A stretch of 64,000 nucleotides of DNA. It comes from Dactylonectria macrodidyma (taxonomy: Eukaryota; Ascomycota; Sordariomycetes; Hypocreales; Nectriaceae). Where the stretch lies: positions 62,001-126,000 of the forward strand of contig JAGMUV010000014.1 in the NCBI GenBank assembly GCA_020744425.1, given 5' to 3'. A program made the position numbers and the translations under genes. The stretch's first letter is position 1, and every line of letters starts with the position of its first letter. Positions 42,501-51,700 of this stretch are shown here, piece by piece. The notes beneath the pieces were generated by a model. The model saw only the letters and a list, made by a program, of their open reading frames with translations. It was not told where the DNA came from and did no database searches.

Positions 42501-44464
42501 CGCCATCCGAAAGCCCGGATCCTCCATTTTCTACGCCGCCGGAACAGCCCGGCAGCCCAACTAGCAGGCAACCTAGCCCGGAGCCGACACAGACGTCAGA
42601 GCCGGCTAGACGAGGGGGCCCACGAGGACCGCGAAGACCGTGGCCTGCTGCGTCTCGAGCCTCAGACCGCATCAGGGGCCAAGGAACCGGCCCAGCAGAC
42701 GAACCAGCTATCGATCCAATCCGAAAGGCTAGCTTTTTCAGCAGCTTCTTCAACGGAAGGGAAGAAAAGCTCCACAGACGGAACCTTCCGCCGGAACCTA
42801 GGACTTTCAAAGAGCTAGAAAATCACCCCTTTGGCCGCCAATTCAAGCAGGCCTGCGAGATCCAGATGAGAGACCTGTGGGGTCAAGGGACCTTTGAGGC
42901 TGTTCTATCCGAACAGGCCAAAAAGACCCCTATCCCGACGACCTGGGTCTTTAAATACAAGACGGATAAGCATGGGTTCCTTACGAAGTTCAAGGCCCGG
43001 CTCTGTGTCCGAGGGGATCTTCAGCCCCTTGACGACAAAGAGACCTATGCAGCAACCTTAGCAGGAAGGTCCTTCCGGGTCCTTATGGCTATAGCAGCTA
43101 AATTCCAGCTAGAGGCTAGGCAGCTAGACGCAATCAACGCCTTCACCAACAGCCCACTAGACGAAGAAGTCTACATCCGCTGCCCGGATGGATTCAAACG
43201 GCACGGATGGAGTCTACGGCTACGAAAGGCCCTATACGGGCTACGCAGATCACCCTTACTGTGGCAACGAGACCTCCTTCAGACCTTCCAGCAGCTAGGT
43301 CTGCAGCAGTGTGCAGAAGACCCTTGTATCTGCAACAACAGCTGGCTGACCGTCTTCTTCTACGTTGACGATATCGTCTTGCTATATCGAACAAAGGATC
43401 AGCTAGCTGCTGAGACCCTGATCAATAGGCTCAAACAGCGGTATCAGATGCAGGACCTTGGGGACCTTTCCTGGTTCCTAGGGATCCGAATTCTAAGGGA
43501 TAAGCTAGCTAAGAAGCTGTGGCTCTGTCAGGACTCATACATCGAGAAAACAGCTGCCCGCTTTAAGGTCAAGCTAACCGACGATTTCAAAGGAAACCCT
43601 CTACCAACCAACGACCTACGGAAAAACCCGTATCAAGCCCAGCAGGACCAGGTGATCCTATTCCAGCAGAAAGTCGGATCGATCAACTACATCGCAGTCA
43701 TCAGCCGGCCTGACGTAGCTAAGGCCGCAGCCCGGCTAGCAGAACACTTACTCAATCCAACGGAAGACCATCACCGGATCGCAGATAGGGTCATCATCTA
43801 CCTCTACGCAACCCGATATCTAGCTATCCAATTCAGCGGTCAAAGCTCTCAAATACCGATCATTCAAATCGCAATTCCAATAGCCGGATCAGCAGCCGGA
43901 TCAGCAGCCGCCCCGGGCCCGGCCGATCAGACGGATCAGGACCTCGAATTCCTAGTTGCATCAGACGCAGCCTTCGCAGACGACCCGAAGACCCGGAAAT
44001 CGTCCCAAGGGATGATCATGACTCTGTTCGGCGGACCTATTAGCTGGAAAGCCGGGAAACAGGATACAGTTACAACTTCATCTACAGAAGCAGAGCTCCT
44101 TGCTTTCACACACACAGCTAAGGAAGCCCTAGCTACCCAACGGCTATTCCAACAGCTAGACCTTCAGCTAGACCAACAGCTAGTCATTCAGTGTGACAAC
44201 CAACAGACGATCCGGCTCATCACTCTGCAGATCCCGCGGATCCGAACAGCCCTACGGCACGTTGATATCCACAGCTGTTGGGCCCGGCAGTCCTACTTCA
44301 ATGGATTATTTCAAGTCAAATACACGAAAACAGCAGAGATGCTAGCAGACGGTCTGACCAAGCCCCTGCCTGGTCAGAAATTCGAACTCTTCGTCAGACA
44401 GCTAGGACTTATTGATATCAGGAGTCTAATCGAGACACAGATCGAGACAGATGACGAGGGCTAG
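39530..44464 (+). CDS. Copia gag-pol polyprotein
   Basis: One frame of 1644 residues. The gag part ends with a short zinc knuckle (CLCGKQHFYSKC, near residue 273). The aspartic protease has FILDSGSDTHIC (near 407). The integrase has the zinc motif in HQRLGHLN...CEAC (about 561-600), then catalytic D in YIDLFSF, D in HRDND and E in NGPAERSGG. The reverse transcriptase has WVFKYKTDKHG and the active-site YVDD (FFYVDDIVLLY, near 1277). RNase H has ASDAAFADD and SSTEAELLA with CDNQ. A long acidic, proline-rich linker (about 895-1080) separates integrase and RT. No stop or frameshift was seen. Confidence 0.97.
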   Translation: MGVADTEASSWAKLNGPSDWKHWIASIRKSATTKDVWDFIDPFKENKKSLARPVFPTAADIKPDATRLSELTPDQRIDLNGLEKQYLENVRIYEKRQKALSAIQDRIILTVGNYRDVIDDEDDVAKELALLRARIQPATWFHEREVLDRYRTALKGPGRTKTKDWVTSWQKVLTEARNLGLPDSKGLRPTLDFLEAVRPMDLTFADIWMNKIQYKASKGKKDWEAKIPDGIEISELFEKQATETKAPKGSFSTFQKTGSSKPAGSNGSEGPKTPCLCGKQHFYSKCPYLVTSIRPAGWKPNQDIEFQINQQLEDPATKQRVDRALQRQKPRDTQPGAPKATTDNRDEGYIKGSSFAGLSLQTTQPPDQQQGQQLGRQPEQQPALTILSTASVITVPGRVYPLRDSFILDSGSDTHICNNLLRFSSYQPSRNPEPIFAGGSELQILGYGQVNLRLEDGLFQLRRAAYIPGFHTNVVSLDLMILAGYNWNPKTGAVFQGIETIFYTRRYHRQQVIEFNEVRPISATAAAAASADQGRPTGLLAAAAASSKDPRAPQTAESILWHQRLGHLNARALEHLTDQTLGVRIKGPIAIDCEACSLAKASRQVSRRSPQTIAPRPYWRVYIDLFSFHTSYDGKQAALLIKDEYTGLIHIYLLSDQTQDSVLGALQAFVSYIRTQYGLRICRIHRDNDRALGIRSINWMTDEGIEDEPSSPHNPAQNGPAERSGGVIAPKNRSMLLGSNLPPDLWSEGWKTAVFLYNRSPQQARDWKTPLGLLISWLQDQGKDTGFVSRQPDLTHLRAFGCRAYPMTTEALKSTQKRDLKTAAHAEIGYLVGYDSNNIFRIWIPERSEVRRVRDVTFDEKTFYDPKNHPIPQPIRQPRVRFLLPAHIDSDSDEDEEIRSTIEVALDDPDQHEQPDQHDLDRSDGPEDTDPDDATDRTEATPDLANPDSPGSPDPEDLAFQDLDLNEQEDKDSDDDDDEDPYLPTPQTTAPPSESPDPPFSTPPEQPGSPTSRQPSPEPTQTSEPARRGGPRGPRRPWPAASRASDRIRGQGTGPADEPAIDPIRKASFFSSFFNGREEKLHRRNLPPEPRTFKELENHPFGRQFKQACEIQMRDLWGQGTFEAVLSEQAKKTPIPTTWVFKYKTDKHGFLTKFKARLCVRGDLQPLDDKETYAATLAGRSFRVLMAIAAKFQLEARQLDAINAFTNSPLDEEVYIRCPDGFKRHGWSLRLRKALYGLRRSPLLWQRDLLQTFQQLGLQQCAEDPCICNNSWLTVFFYVDDIVLLYRTKDQLAAETLINRLKQRYQMQDLGDLSWFLGIRILRDKLAKKLWLCQDSYIEKTAARFKVKLTDDFKGNPLPTNDLRKNPYQAQQDQVILFQQKVGSINYIAVISRPDVAKAAARLAEHLLNPTEDHHRIADRVIIYLYATRYLAIQFSGQSSQIPIIQIAIPIAGSAAGSAAAPGPADQTDQDLEFLVASDAAFADDPKTRKSSQGMIMTLFGGPISWKAGKQDTVTTSSTEAELLAFTHTAKEALATQRLFQQLDLQLDQQLVIQCDNQQTIRLITLQIPRIRTALRHVDIHSCWARQSYFNGLFQVKYTKTAEMLADGLTKPLPGQKFELFVRQLGLIDIRSLIETQIETDDEG

Positions 44465-44602
44465 CAGAGCCCGATTTCCTTCTATCAGTCTTTTCCTTCA
44501 ATTTCCTATCCCTATTTTCCTAGCCTACGCAACAACCGTCCTTCCAACAAGGGCCATTTTCCTATATTTCCTATCTATTCAGTTTGAATCCCCATTCAAC
44601 CT

Positions 44603-44609
44603 GGGGGGG
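44603..44609 (+). promoter_or_regulatory. Polypurine tract
   Basis: A run of seven G just upstream of the 3' LTR (CTGGGGGGGTA then TGTCAC), the usual site of plus-strand priming. Confidence 0.75.
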
Positions 44610-44611
44610 TA

Positions 44612-44862
44612 TGTCACATCTATCAACTGTTGAGACTGAAGATAAAGTCTCAAAGGCTCGGATCTCTAATAAACCGGTCTCAAAGACCCGGCTTCCTAAC
44701 AAGCCGGTCTCGAAGACCCGGATCCCTTGGGATCCGGTCTACCGAGAACCTTATCATAGCTATGAGGGCAACCTACAAATAGGTCTGCCGCGAGCCCTCA
44801 GTTAGATAGAAATCAAGAGCTTCTACTTACATCACAATGCACCCTTCCTATCAGATGCAACA
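44612..44862 (+). repeat. 3' LTR of Copia
   Basis: 251 bases, read as identical to the 5' LTR; followed by CATCT, the second half of the target duplication. Confidence 0.97.
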
Positions 44863-45090
44863 CATCTACCGGAGACACCGTGCTTGCATGGACGAGTACA
44901 TTAGTCTCTCGTTCTCATGAATTCTATATAATCTTTACCTACAGCTCTGTGTGTTTCGACTTTTTCATCATCCTCCAAGCAACTATAGGATTGACCAGGA
45001 CAAGTCTCAACTTGGTTGCAATTAGGAGACTCTTGCCATTTCTGCCCGCTTCAGTTGCATTGCAACTGACGGCGACTACGGCTTGCCACC

Positions 45091-46323
45091 ATGTGGTACA
45101 ACTTCATTGCCCTTAACGTCCTTCTGCGCATTGGATCAGTCGCCGCTCCATCCAATCCTCATGTCCACGCAGATGATCTCGAGCTCAGAGACAACGGCCC
45201 CGGCGTTATTAGCAGCCTCTTTGAACGCAGAGGTAACAACAACAACTGCAACTGCCCTTACCCGGTGCAATATTCCAACCATCAATGCAACTGCCCCGAT
45301 GGCGGGCGGTTTACCCGGCGGCGTGTGCGTCTGCCCTGGCAACAAGGAGTATTACGGAAAAAATTGCGTGCCCAAGTGCCCTACTGGCGCTGATCGCAAC
45401 AGTAGGGGGGTCTGCAACTGCCCCGGAGGCGAAGAGGATGTCCTAGATGCGTGCAAGCCTGTCTGCGCCGGCGGCTCCGACTGTGACAGCTACGGCGTAT
45501 GCAAGTGCCTTTTGGACAAGATGAGTTTGGAGATGGATGCAAGCCAAAGTGTCCTATCGGGGCTACTCGACACAAGGGAGTCTGCAAGTGCCCTCCAAAT
45601 AATGAGGTGATCAGTGGCGAGTGCAAGTCAAATTGTCCTACCGAAGCTACTCGCGATAGCAATGGTGTCTGCAACTATCCTCCCAGTAAGGAGGTGGTCA
45701 ACGGAGCTTGCAAAGTTACTTGTGGCACCGTCGCTACATACAATCCGAGGACACGCGAGTGCAAGTGTCCGTACAAGGGCCAGACCTACAAGTCCGAGGA
45801 CAAGACGTGCTCCTGTCCAACTGAACAAGAAGTCATCGACAACCGCTGCGCCGTCAACTGCGGCGACGATGCAACATGAAACTCCAAGAAGGGTTGCATG
45901 TGCAAGAAGACAGGCATGACTTATAACCACGATAAAACCTGCTCCTGTCCCAACGGCCAGACTTGGTCCTCCGGAAAGGGCTGCCAGCTCGACTGCGGCA
46001 ACGAGGCCTACCTGAACAAGAAGAAGACCGAATACGTGTGCAAGAAGGACGGCATGGTATTCAGCACAGAGAAGGTGTGTGCCTGTCCCTCTAGCCAGAA
46101 GTAGTCCTTGTACGGCTGCGTAGTTGAATGTGGCAGCGATTCCACCTGGAGCAAGCAGCAGAAGGCATGCATGTGCAACAAGAAAGGCATGGAGTTTACC
46201 GAGTCTTCCAAGACGTGTGCTTGCAAGTCCTCCATGCTCTACAACGATCAACAGCGGCAGTGTTATTGCCCGAAGGGAACGGGCCTCAACTCGTCTGGCA
46301 GTTGTGTTTGCGGCAAGTACTGA
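45091..46323 (+). pseudogene. Secreted cysteine-rich repeat protein, broken
   Basis: It starts with an ATG and a signal peptide (MWYNFIALNVLLRIGSVAA). Cys-rich units follow of the form C-x-C-P-x-G...C-x-x-x-C...T-x-x-x-G-x-C-x-C (for example GVCKCPPNNEVISGECKSNC). The frame moves near 45300 and returns near 45500, so about 65 residues are shifted. Two stops then interrupt the restored frame: TGA at 45877-45879 and TAG at 46102-46104, each at a place where Trp (TGG) would fit by one G-to-A change. The frame ends at a TGA after SCVCGKY. The product would have been secreted and disulphide-rich; role unknown. An intron explanation fails because the stops lack nearby paired splice sites. Confidence 0.75.
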
Positions 46324-47142
46324 ATGAAAAGAATAGGGTCATGGGTGTAGGAAGGGTGTAGGAAAACAGATGCTCTCTATCTAGGGTCGATCAATTAAAA
46401 GAACCTCAGGATAACACTCTTTTCGACTGTTGTGGATTTGCGTGTATTTATACTGTTGATGGATCAAATCCGAACTCTGAGTCCTCGCTTTATCGGTAGA
46501 GACCGGTCTCGAGGGCTTAGTATGGGATTGGTGCGTCCGGTTCTTCCTAGCACACTCATTTATCAAGTACACAATTTTTATTTCACTGCTAATTCATATC
46601 GACTCTTCCAAATGTGTGTTGCTGCGCTACCGGTTCCTTGCACTGATGTTGTCCAACACATTTGATTTACACTTGATCGTTCTACAGCTGTCCTCCTAAG
46701 AGCTTATTCAACATGGGCAGGAAATAAATCCAGGTAGGAGAATTGGGGAAAACCGCGCGCAGCGATGAAAAACCCCAACCCGTCCTCCTGTAAAACACTT
46801 GCAGATCGCACAATTTTCGTATCGACTCATTTTCTCATTTCGCATACACTGAAACACCTTGCTGTTGTTTGTCAGAACTCGTACCTCAACAAAATGATGC
46901 GATGCTTGACCTTGTGGGGTTGACTACCGTCGTCCGCGGCGTCGAAGATCTTACTAAAGAAGAAGAGGGCGGTTGCATCTTTTGCTTAGTCGTTGCCGCC
47001 GTTCCTGTTCCATCAAGTCTTGATGTCTGGCGTTGTAGAGTCCAGGGCACATTTCGCTGGTTTTGGTAAATTGAACACTCAGGTTCGATGGCGAAGAATG
47101 CATCCATGCTGCGAGGACCATCTTCCAAATTCTCGAGATCTG
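46324..47142. other. Intergenic, no gene seen
   Basis: Short open frames only, none with a motif. Confidence 0.5.
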
Positions 47143-48315
47143 CTAGATCCAGGCAGGGTCGTCGTCGCGGGGATCTCTCAAATTTCTCCACATGTGGTAG
47201 GGTTTGTCAGAAAGCGTAGCTCTGTCTTCGATGATCCAGATCCGCGTGATGAGGGGTCTGGAGTTCGCGTTCATTTTCTTCACCTTTGCTGCGTCTTCCC
47301 ACGCAGATTCGATCTCGTCTGAGATCAGAGGGGTGCATTGCACACGCCGCGAGCCCTTGAAGTAACGGAATCCCAGCCAGATTCCTCTACCGGCTCCCTC
47401 GCCTCCAAGAGCATAGCAATACGGGCTGTGTGTCAATACTTCTTCGGGCACAAACCCGGTGATTGGAGAAATAAGACCATGCTTCTTGTGAACAAAAGTG
47501 ACCTCCTTGGCCAGGCGAAGCTCGGGCTTGTCATTCCAAGACTTGGAAGGGTTGAACGGCACAAAGTCGAATAGTTCCCACGAGTCTGACCCAACATTTG
47601 CGATTCGGAGAGGGTGCCAGTCGGGAAATGACCAAGTGTCCGCAGAGATGGAAAGCACTTTCTGGAAGGGCAGAGAATAGTTCACAAAAGACACACCTTC
47701 TGGGTCGAATTTCTCGGGAAGCACCATATCGACGACCTTTAGAGATGCTGATCTCATGTCGAGGGCGAAACGCGCATACAGAGCGGGCTGGCCGGGGTCT
47801 GGGGGAGCCCCGATGATCATGAAGTGGGAAACATTGTCTTCGACCAGCTTTCGCATCTCCTTGTTGACTTGGAGGAGTGAAGCAACCGATGATCCTGAAG
47901 CAATGAAAGAATCTCCATTGACGATGAAGCTCTGGTCGGGGATAGCATATTTGACAATCAGACTCTTGACGTCGATGGGAAGAGAGTCATAGCAAGCGCG
48001 TTTTTTCTGTTTCTTGGGTTTCAGTTTGCTTGGCAAGTATGCCAGTTGTTGTAGGATGATAGCGAGTGCCATCTTGATCCACCGAAGGCTGTTCGGAACG
48101 CTGAATCGTAGGTGGTCTCGGAAAGTCGAGCCGTAGGTGGTTCGGAAGGCCAGTCGTATTTGGTTGCGGAGGTTATTCGTAGGTGGTTCGGAAAGGCGCT
48201 TCGTAGGTGTTTTAGAGAAGTGAGAGGTTTCGGAGAGGTGAGAGGTTAAAGATGAGAAGGAAATCAAGCGGCCAGCTGGGGGGGGGATTTGTAGTGTGGC
48301 AGCGCGCGGTGTCAT
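47143..48315 (-). CDS. Hypothetical protein, F-box/2EXR-like region
   Basis: 390 residues from the ATG at 48315; a second good start is the ATG at 48072 (MALAIILQQLAY, context AAGATGG), which would give 309 residues. The first 80 residues come from a DNA stretch of imperfect repeats (CGTAGGTGGTTCGGAAAG-like at 48108-48215), so the shorter form may be the true one. YDSLPIDVKSLIVKYAIPDQ followed by a helical SLLQVNKEMRKLV resembles the start of F-box or 2EXR proteins, which are common in moulds. No catalytic motif. The open frame is long and uninterrupted. Confidence 0.6.
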   Translation of the reverse strand: MTPRAATLQIPPPAGRLISFSSLTSHLSETSHFSKTPTKRLSEPPTNNLRNQIRLAFRTTYGSTFRDHLRFSVPNSLRWIKMALAIILQQLAYLPSKLKPKKQKKRACYDSLPIDVKSLIVKYAIPDQSFIVNGDSFIASGSSVASLLQVNKEMRKLVEDNVSHFMIIGAPPDPGQPALYARFALDMRSASLKVVDMVLPEKFDPEGVSFVNYSLPFQKVLSISADTWSFPDWHPLRIANVGSDSWELFDFVPFNPSKSWNDKPELRLAKEVTFVHKKHGLISPITGFVPEEVLTHSPYCYALGGEGAGRGIWLGFRYFKGSRRVQCTPLISDEIESAWEDAAKVKKMNANSRPLITRIWIIEDRATLSDKPYHMWRNLRDPRDDDPAWI

Positions 48316-48755
48316 TCACTCAGCTTTACAATAAAAGTTGTTCGATGTTTTCCTAATTGGGATAAGTGAATGGAAAAGGCCAAAAAGTTACAGCTGGCAA
48401 GTTGCCCGACCCAAAATGTTACAGCTGGCAAGTCTATGAACACCGCCGTGTAACACCAACGACGTCTGTACTTCCAGGGGCAACTGACAGAAGTCATGTT
48501 CAAGTCATCAAATGGTTAACTCCAAATATCTTGTCACATTTTTAAAGGCTATTGCATTTAAGTCCCTTTCCCTGTTATCATCTGCCGTTTACTGTACAAT
48601 AATAGCCCCGATACAACCCACATCCAGAGCTTACCTCATCAGGTCTCGCCTCCTCCAGTCGCCGTTTGATACTCTATTCACCTAGAAGATACCTACATAG
48701 ATTCGTCACCACACTATAGCACCATAAACGCTGTTCGCTGTAAAGAAGCCACAAG
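48316..48755. other. Intergenic with a small direct repeat
   Basis: GTTACAGCTGGCAAGT occurs at 48387-48402 and again at 48418-48433. No gene seen. Confidence 0.6.
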
Positions 48756-51700
48756 TTATGGGGTAGCTTTACCAAAAACGCACACGCTGTTGGTACAGGT
48801 GCAGGCCGAGGAAAGGCTACACACGAGGAGGCCCGTTGTGCAGTCACTCACGGCAGAGCACGCAAAGCCGCTCTCCACGCAAACTCCGTTTTGGCAGGTC
48901 TCGTTCGCTAGACACGTGCTGGCATCGCTGCATGGAGTGATCTCGGTAAGGAGAACACAGAAGTTATCCTGACAAGCACAGAGTCCGAGACCACACGGGC
49001 CGTCGCCATCTTTGCAGTCTACGGCCTCAAAACAACGGAGTGCATCCGGATCCTCTGCACACAAGCCGTCCGTCCCGCACAGTTGGCCCGGTTGGCACTC
49101 GGAGATGTCGGTGCATGGCGTTCTATCGTCAGGTGTACAGACGAGATAATCTAGGTCGCAGATCAAACCGGGATAGGTGCAGTCGGTGTCTACTTCGCAT
49201 CCAGTCAGACACTGGCCGTCGGTGCAAACCAGGCCGTTGCGGCAGCCTGTGTCGAAGTCGCAGTCATCGGCCGCAGTTCCCACACAGAACCCGTGAAGCT
49301 GGTTGCAGACCAAGGGATCCACGCAGTCGCTGTCAGACTGGCATGCAGCCACGGCATCTGGGATACAGACGAACTCGGAGCTGCAGTATGATCCGTCGGG
49401 ACAGGGCATATCGGAGCAGTAGTCCCCAGGAACAGGAAGACACATGCCCAGCGGGTTGCATTCGAAGCCTGTCGTGCAATCCGCAGTCGTCGCACAGTTT
49501 CCTTCCAGGGGAATATCTTGAAAGCACAGAAACAGCGAGTCATCGCAGTAAAAGCCCTCCTCGCATGGGTTGACATCGCAAGCTGACGGCCCGAGAAAGC
49601 AACGGGAGTTGAAGGTATCGCAAAGCTCGCCTTGGCCGCAGTCCGAGTCCGAATCGCATTGGTTCTCGACGTCAAACAGACACACCAGAAGGTTTGGCTC
49701 GCAACTCATGCCTGCGTCACAGTCGGCCGTGGTCTGGCACTCGCGAGAGCGCTCGGAAAGACAGAAGCCAAACTGAGTGCATGCAAAACCGTTAGTCGGA
49801 CATGTGTCTCCGGCGTCGAGGGAACAGTCCTCGAAGATCTCGGGGACGCAAAGGCCAAAAGTCTCTTTGCAGATGTAGCCGTCTGCACATGCTGCATCCT
49901 CGGTGCATTGGTCTACAATGCTTGAGACGCAGAATTGAATAGCGGAGCTGCAAAAGAAGTCCTCTTCGCACTGGTCGTTTCGTCGGCAGGCATTCTGAAC
50001 AATGGGAAGGCAATAACCCAGCCTAGAGCAGGTGTATCCATCCGGACAGTCTTCATCCCGGCATACATCGGATGGTAGAGTAACGCATTGGCCATCTTCG
50101 CAACTGCAGGTTCCTCCCAGGCAGGTATCGAGGTTATCGCAGTCCCCTGCAACAACGCAAGTAGTCGCTCCAGGTTTACATGAACCATCTGCGCAAATCT
50201 CTCCAGGCTGGCAATTGGCATTTGTGAGACATTGTCCTGGGCTAATCGGGGTGCAGAAACCACCAAAGCACACGTTGCCCGCCTCACACTCGTTGTCAGA
50301 TTTGCAAGCAGGAATACACGTCCCGTTATTGCAAACCTCGTCGGTCGAGCAATCACTTCTGGAATCGCATGTGGTTGCTCCAGGCTTACACGAGCCGTCT
50401 GCACAAATCTCTCCAGGCTGACAGTGCGCATTCGTGAGGCACTGTCCTGGGCCCATCGGAGTGCAGAAGCCACCAAAGCACACATTGCCTGTCTGGCAGT
50501 CGTCGTCCGACTTGCAAGCGGGGATACACCTCCCATTGTCACAAACCTCATCAGTTGAGCAGTCGCTTCTAGAAGCGCATGTAGCCGCTCCAGGCTTACA
50601 TGAACCGTCCGCACAAGTCTCTCCAGGCTGGCAGTGCGCATTCGTAAGGCACTGTCCTGGGCTCATCGGGGTGCAGAAGCCACCAAAGCACACATTGCCT
50701 GACTGGCAATCATCGTCCAGTTTACAAGCGGGAATACATTTCCCGTTGTCGCAGACCTCCTCAGTTGAGCAGTCGCTTTTGGAAGTGCAGGAGGAGGATG
50801 CCACGCAGACACCAGATGAGCAAGTGTGTCCATTACTGCAATCGGAATCCGCCGCACACGGGTCGACACAGAGACCGAATCGGCATATTGCCCCGTTGCT
50901 GCATTGAGAGTTGACGACGCACTTCATGACTTTGGGGAGGCAGACACCATCCGCGCAAGTTTCCCCACTGCTGCAGTCAGTGTCTGTTGCGCACTCGATA
51001 TCGCTTCCTGCCACACAGAAACCACTTTGACAGAGCACGTCATCATCGCAATCTTCGTTGGTATCGCATGCCACCGGGCTAGGATCAGGCGTTGACGTCG
51101 AGGTCTTGCTCGTAGTCGAGGACTTGTTTGCCGACAATGTCTTGCTAATGGCTAGGCTCTCGGTCGTAGGTATATGGGTTTCGCTTGTCGATCGGTTGTC
51201 GCTCGTCGATGGGTTCTCGGTCGTAGGTAGGGTCTCGCTCGAAGTTGGCATCTCACTCGTGGTTGGAATACTGCTCGAAGCCGGGTTCGTCGGAGCCGCG
51301 GTAGCGACACAAAAGCCTCCTACACAAATCTCTTCATCGCCACATATGACACCTTGAGCACCGCAACCGAGGGGATTCTCGGTTGCAACACAAGATCCCA
51401 AGATACACACGTCGCCATCGGGGCAGTCGTTTCCAGGAGATCCGCAATCGCGGAACACTCCAAGAAGGACACATTGATTGTCGATACAAACCGACCCAGC
51501 GGGGCATCCATCACCATCATCTCGTCGACTAATCCAATTGTTGTTCCTTGACTTCGAACTACGAATGGTAACTCGACATGAAGCTGGAGGTTGAATGGCA
51601 ACGCAGGACCCGCTCGCACATACCTCCCCCGAAGGACAGGCTGGGACACAAGGCGCAGGCTTTCCGACGATGGGAAGACAGCTTCCAGCGAAGCAGAGGA

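Larger units (their letters stand above)
39097..44862 (+). mobile_element. Complete Ty1/Copia LTR retrotransposon
   Basis: A 5.77-kb element bounded by two 251-base LTRs that I read as identical, and by the 5-base target duplication CATCT (39092-39096 and 44863-44867). It has a primer-binding site, one uninterrupted gag-pol frame and a purine tract. Domain order protease-integrase-RT-RNase H defines Copia. Identical LTRs and an intact frame imply a very recent insertion, and the element may still be able to move. It landed about 230 bases upstream of the cysteine-rich pseudogene. Confidence 0.97.

Noticed and set aside
39530..44464. Antisense frames inside the Copia gag-pol region
   Set aside because: They follow codon bias of the sense frame and carry no recognisable protein.
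49040..50907. Long open frames on the plus strand opposite the 1503-residue cysteine-rich gene
   Set aside because: They are antisense shadows of a biased, repetitive coding sequence and show no domain of their own.
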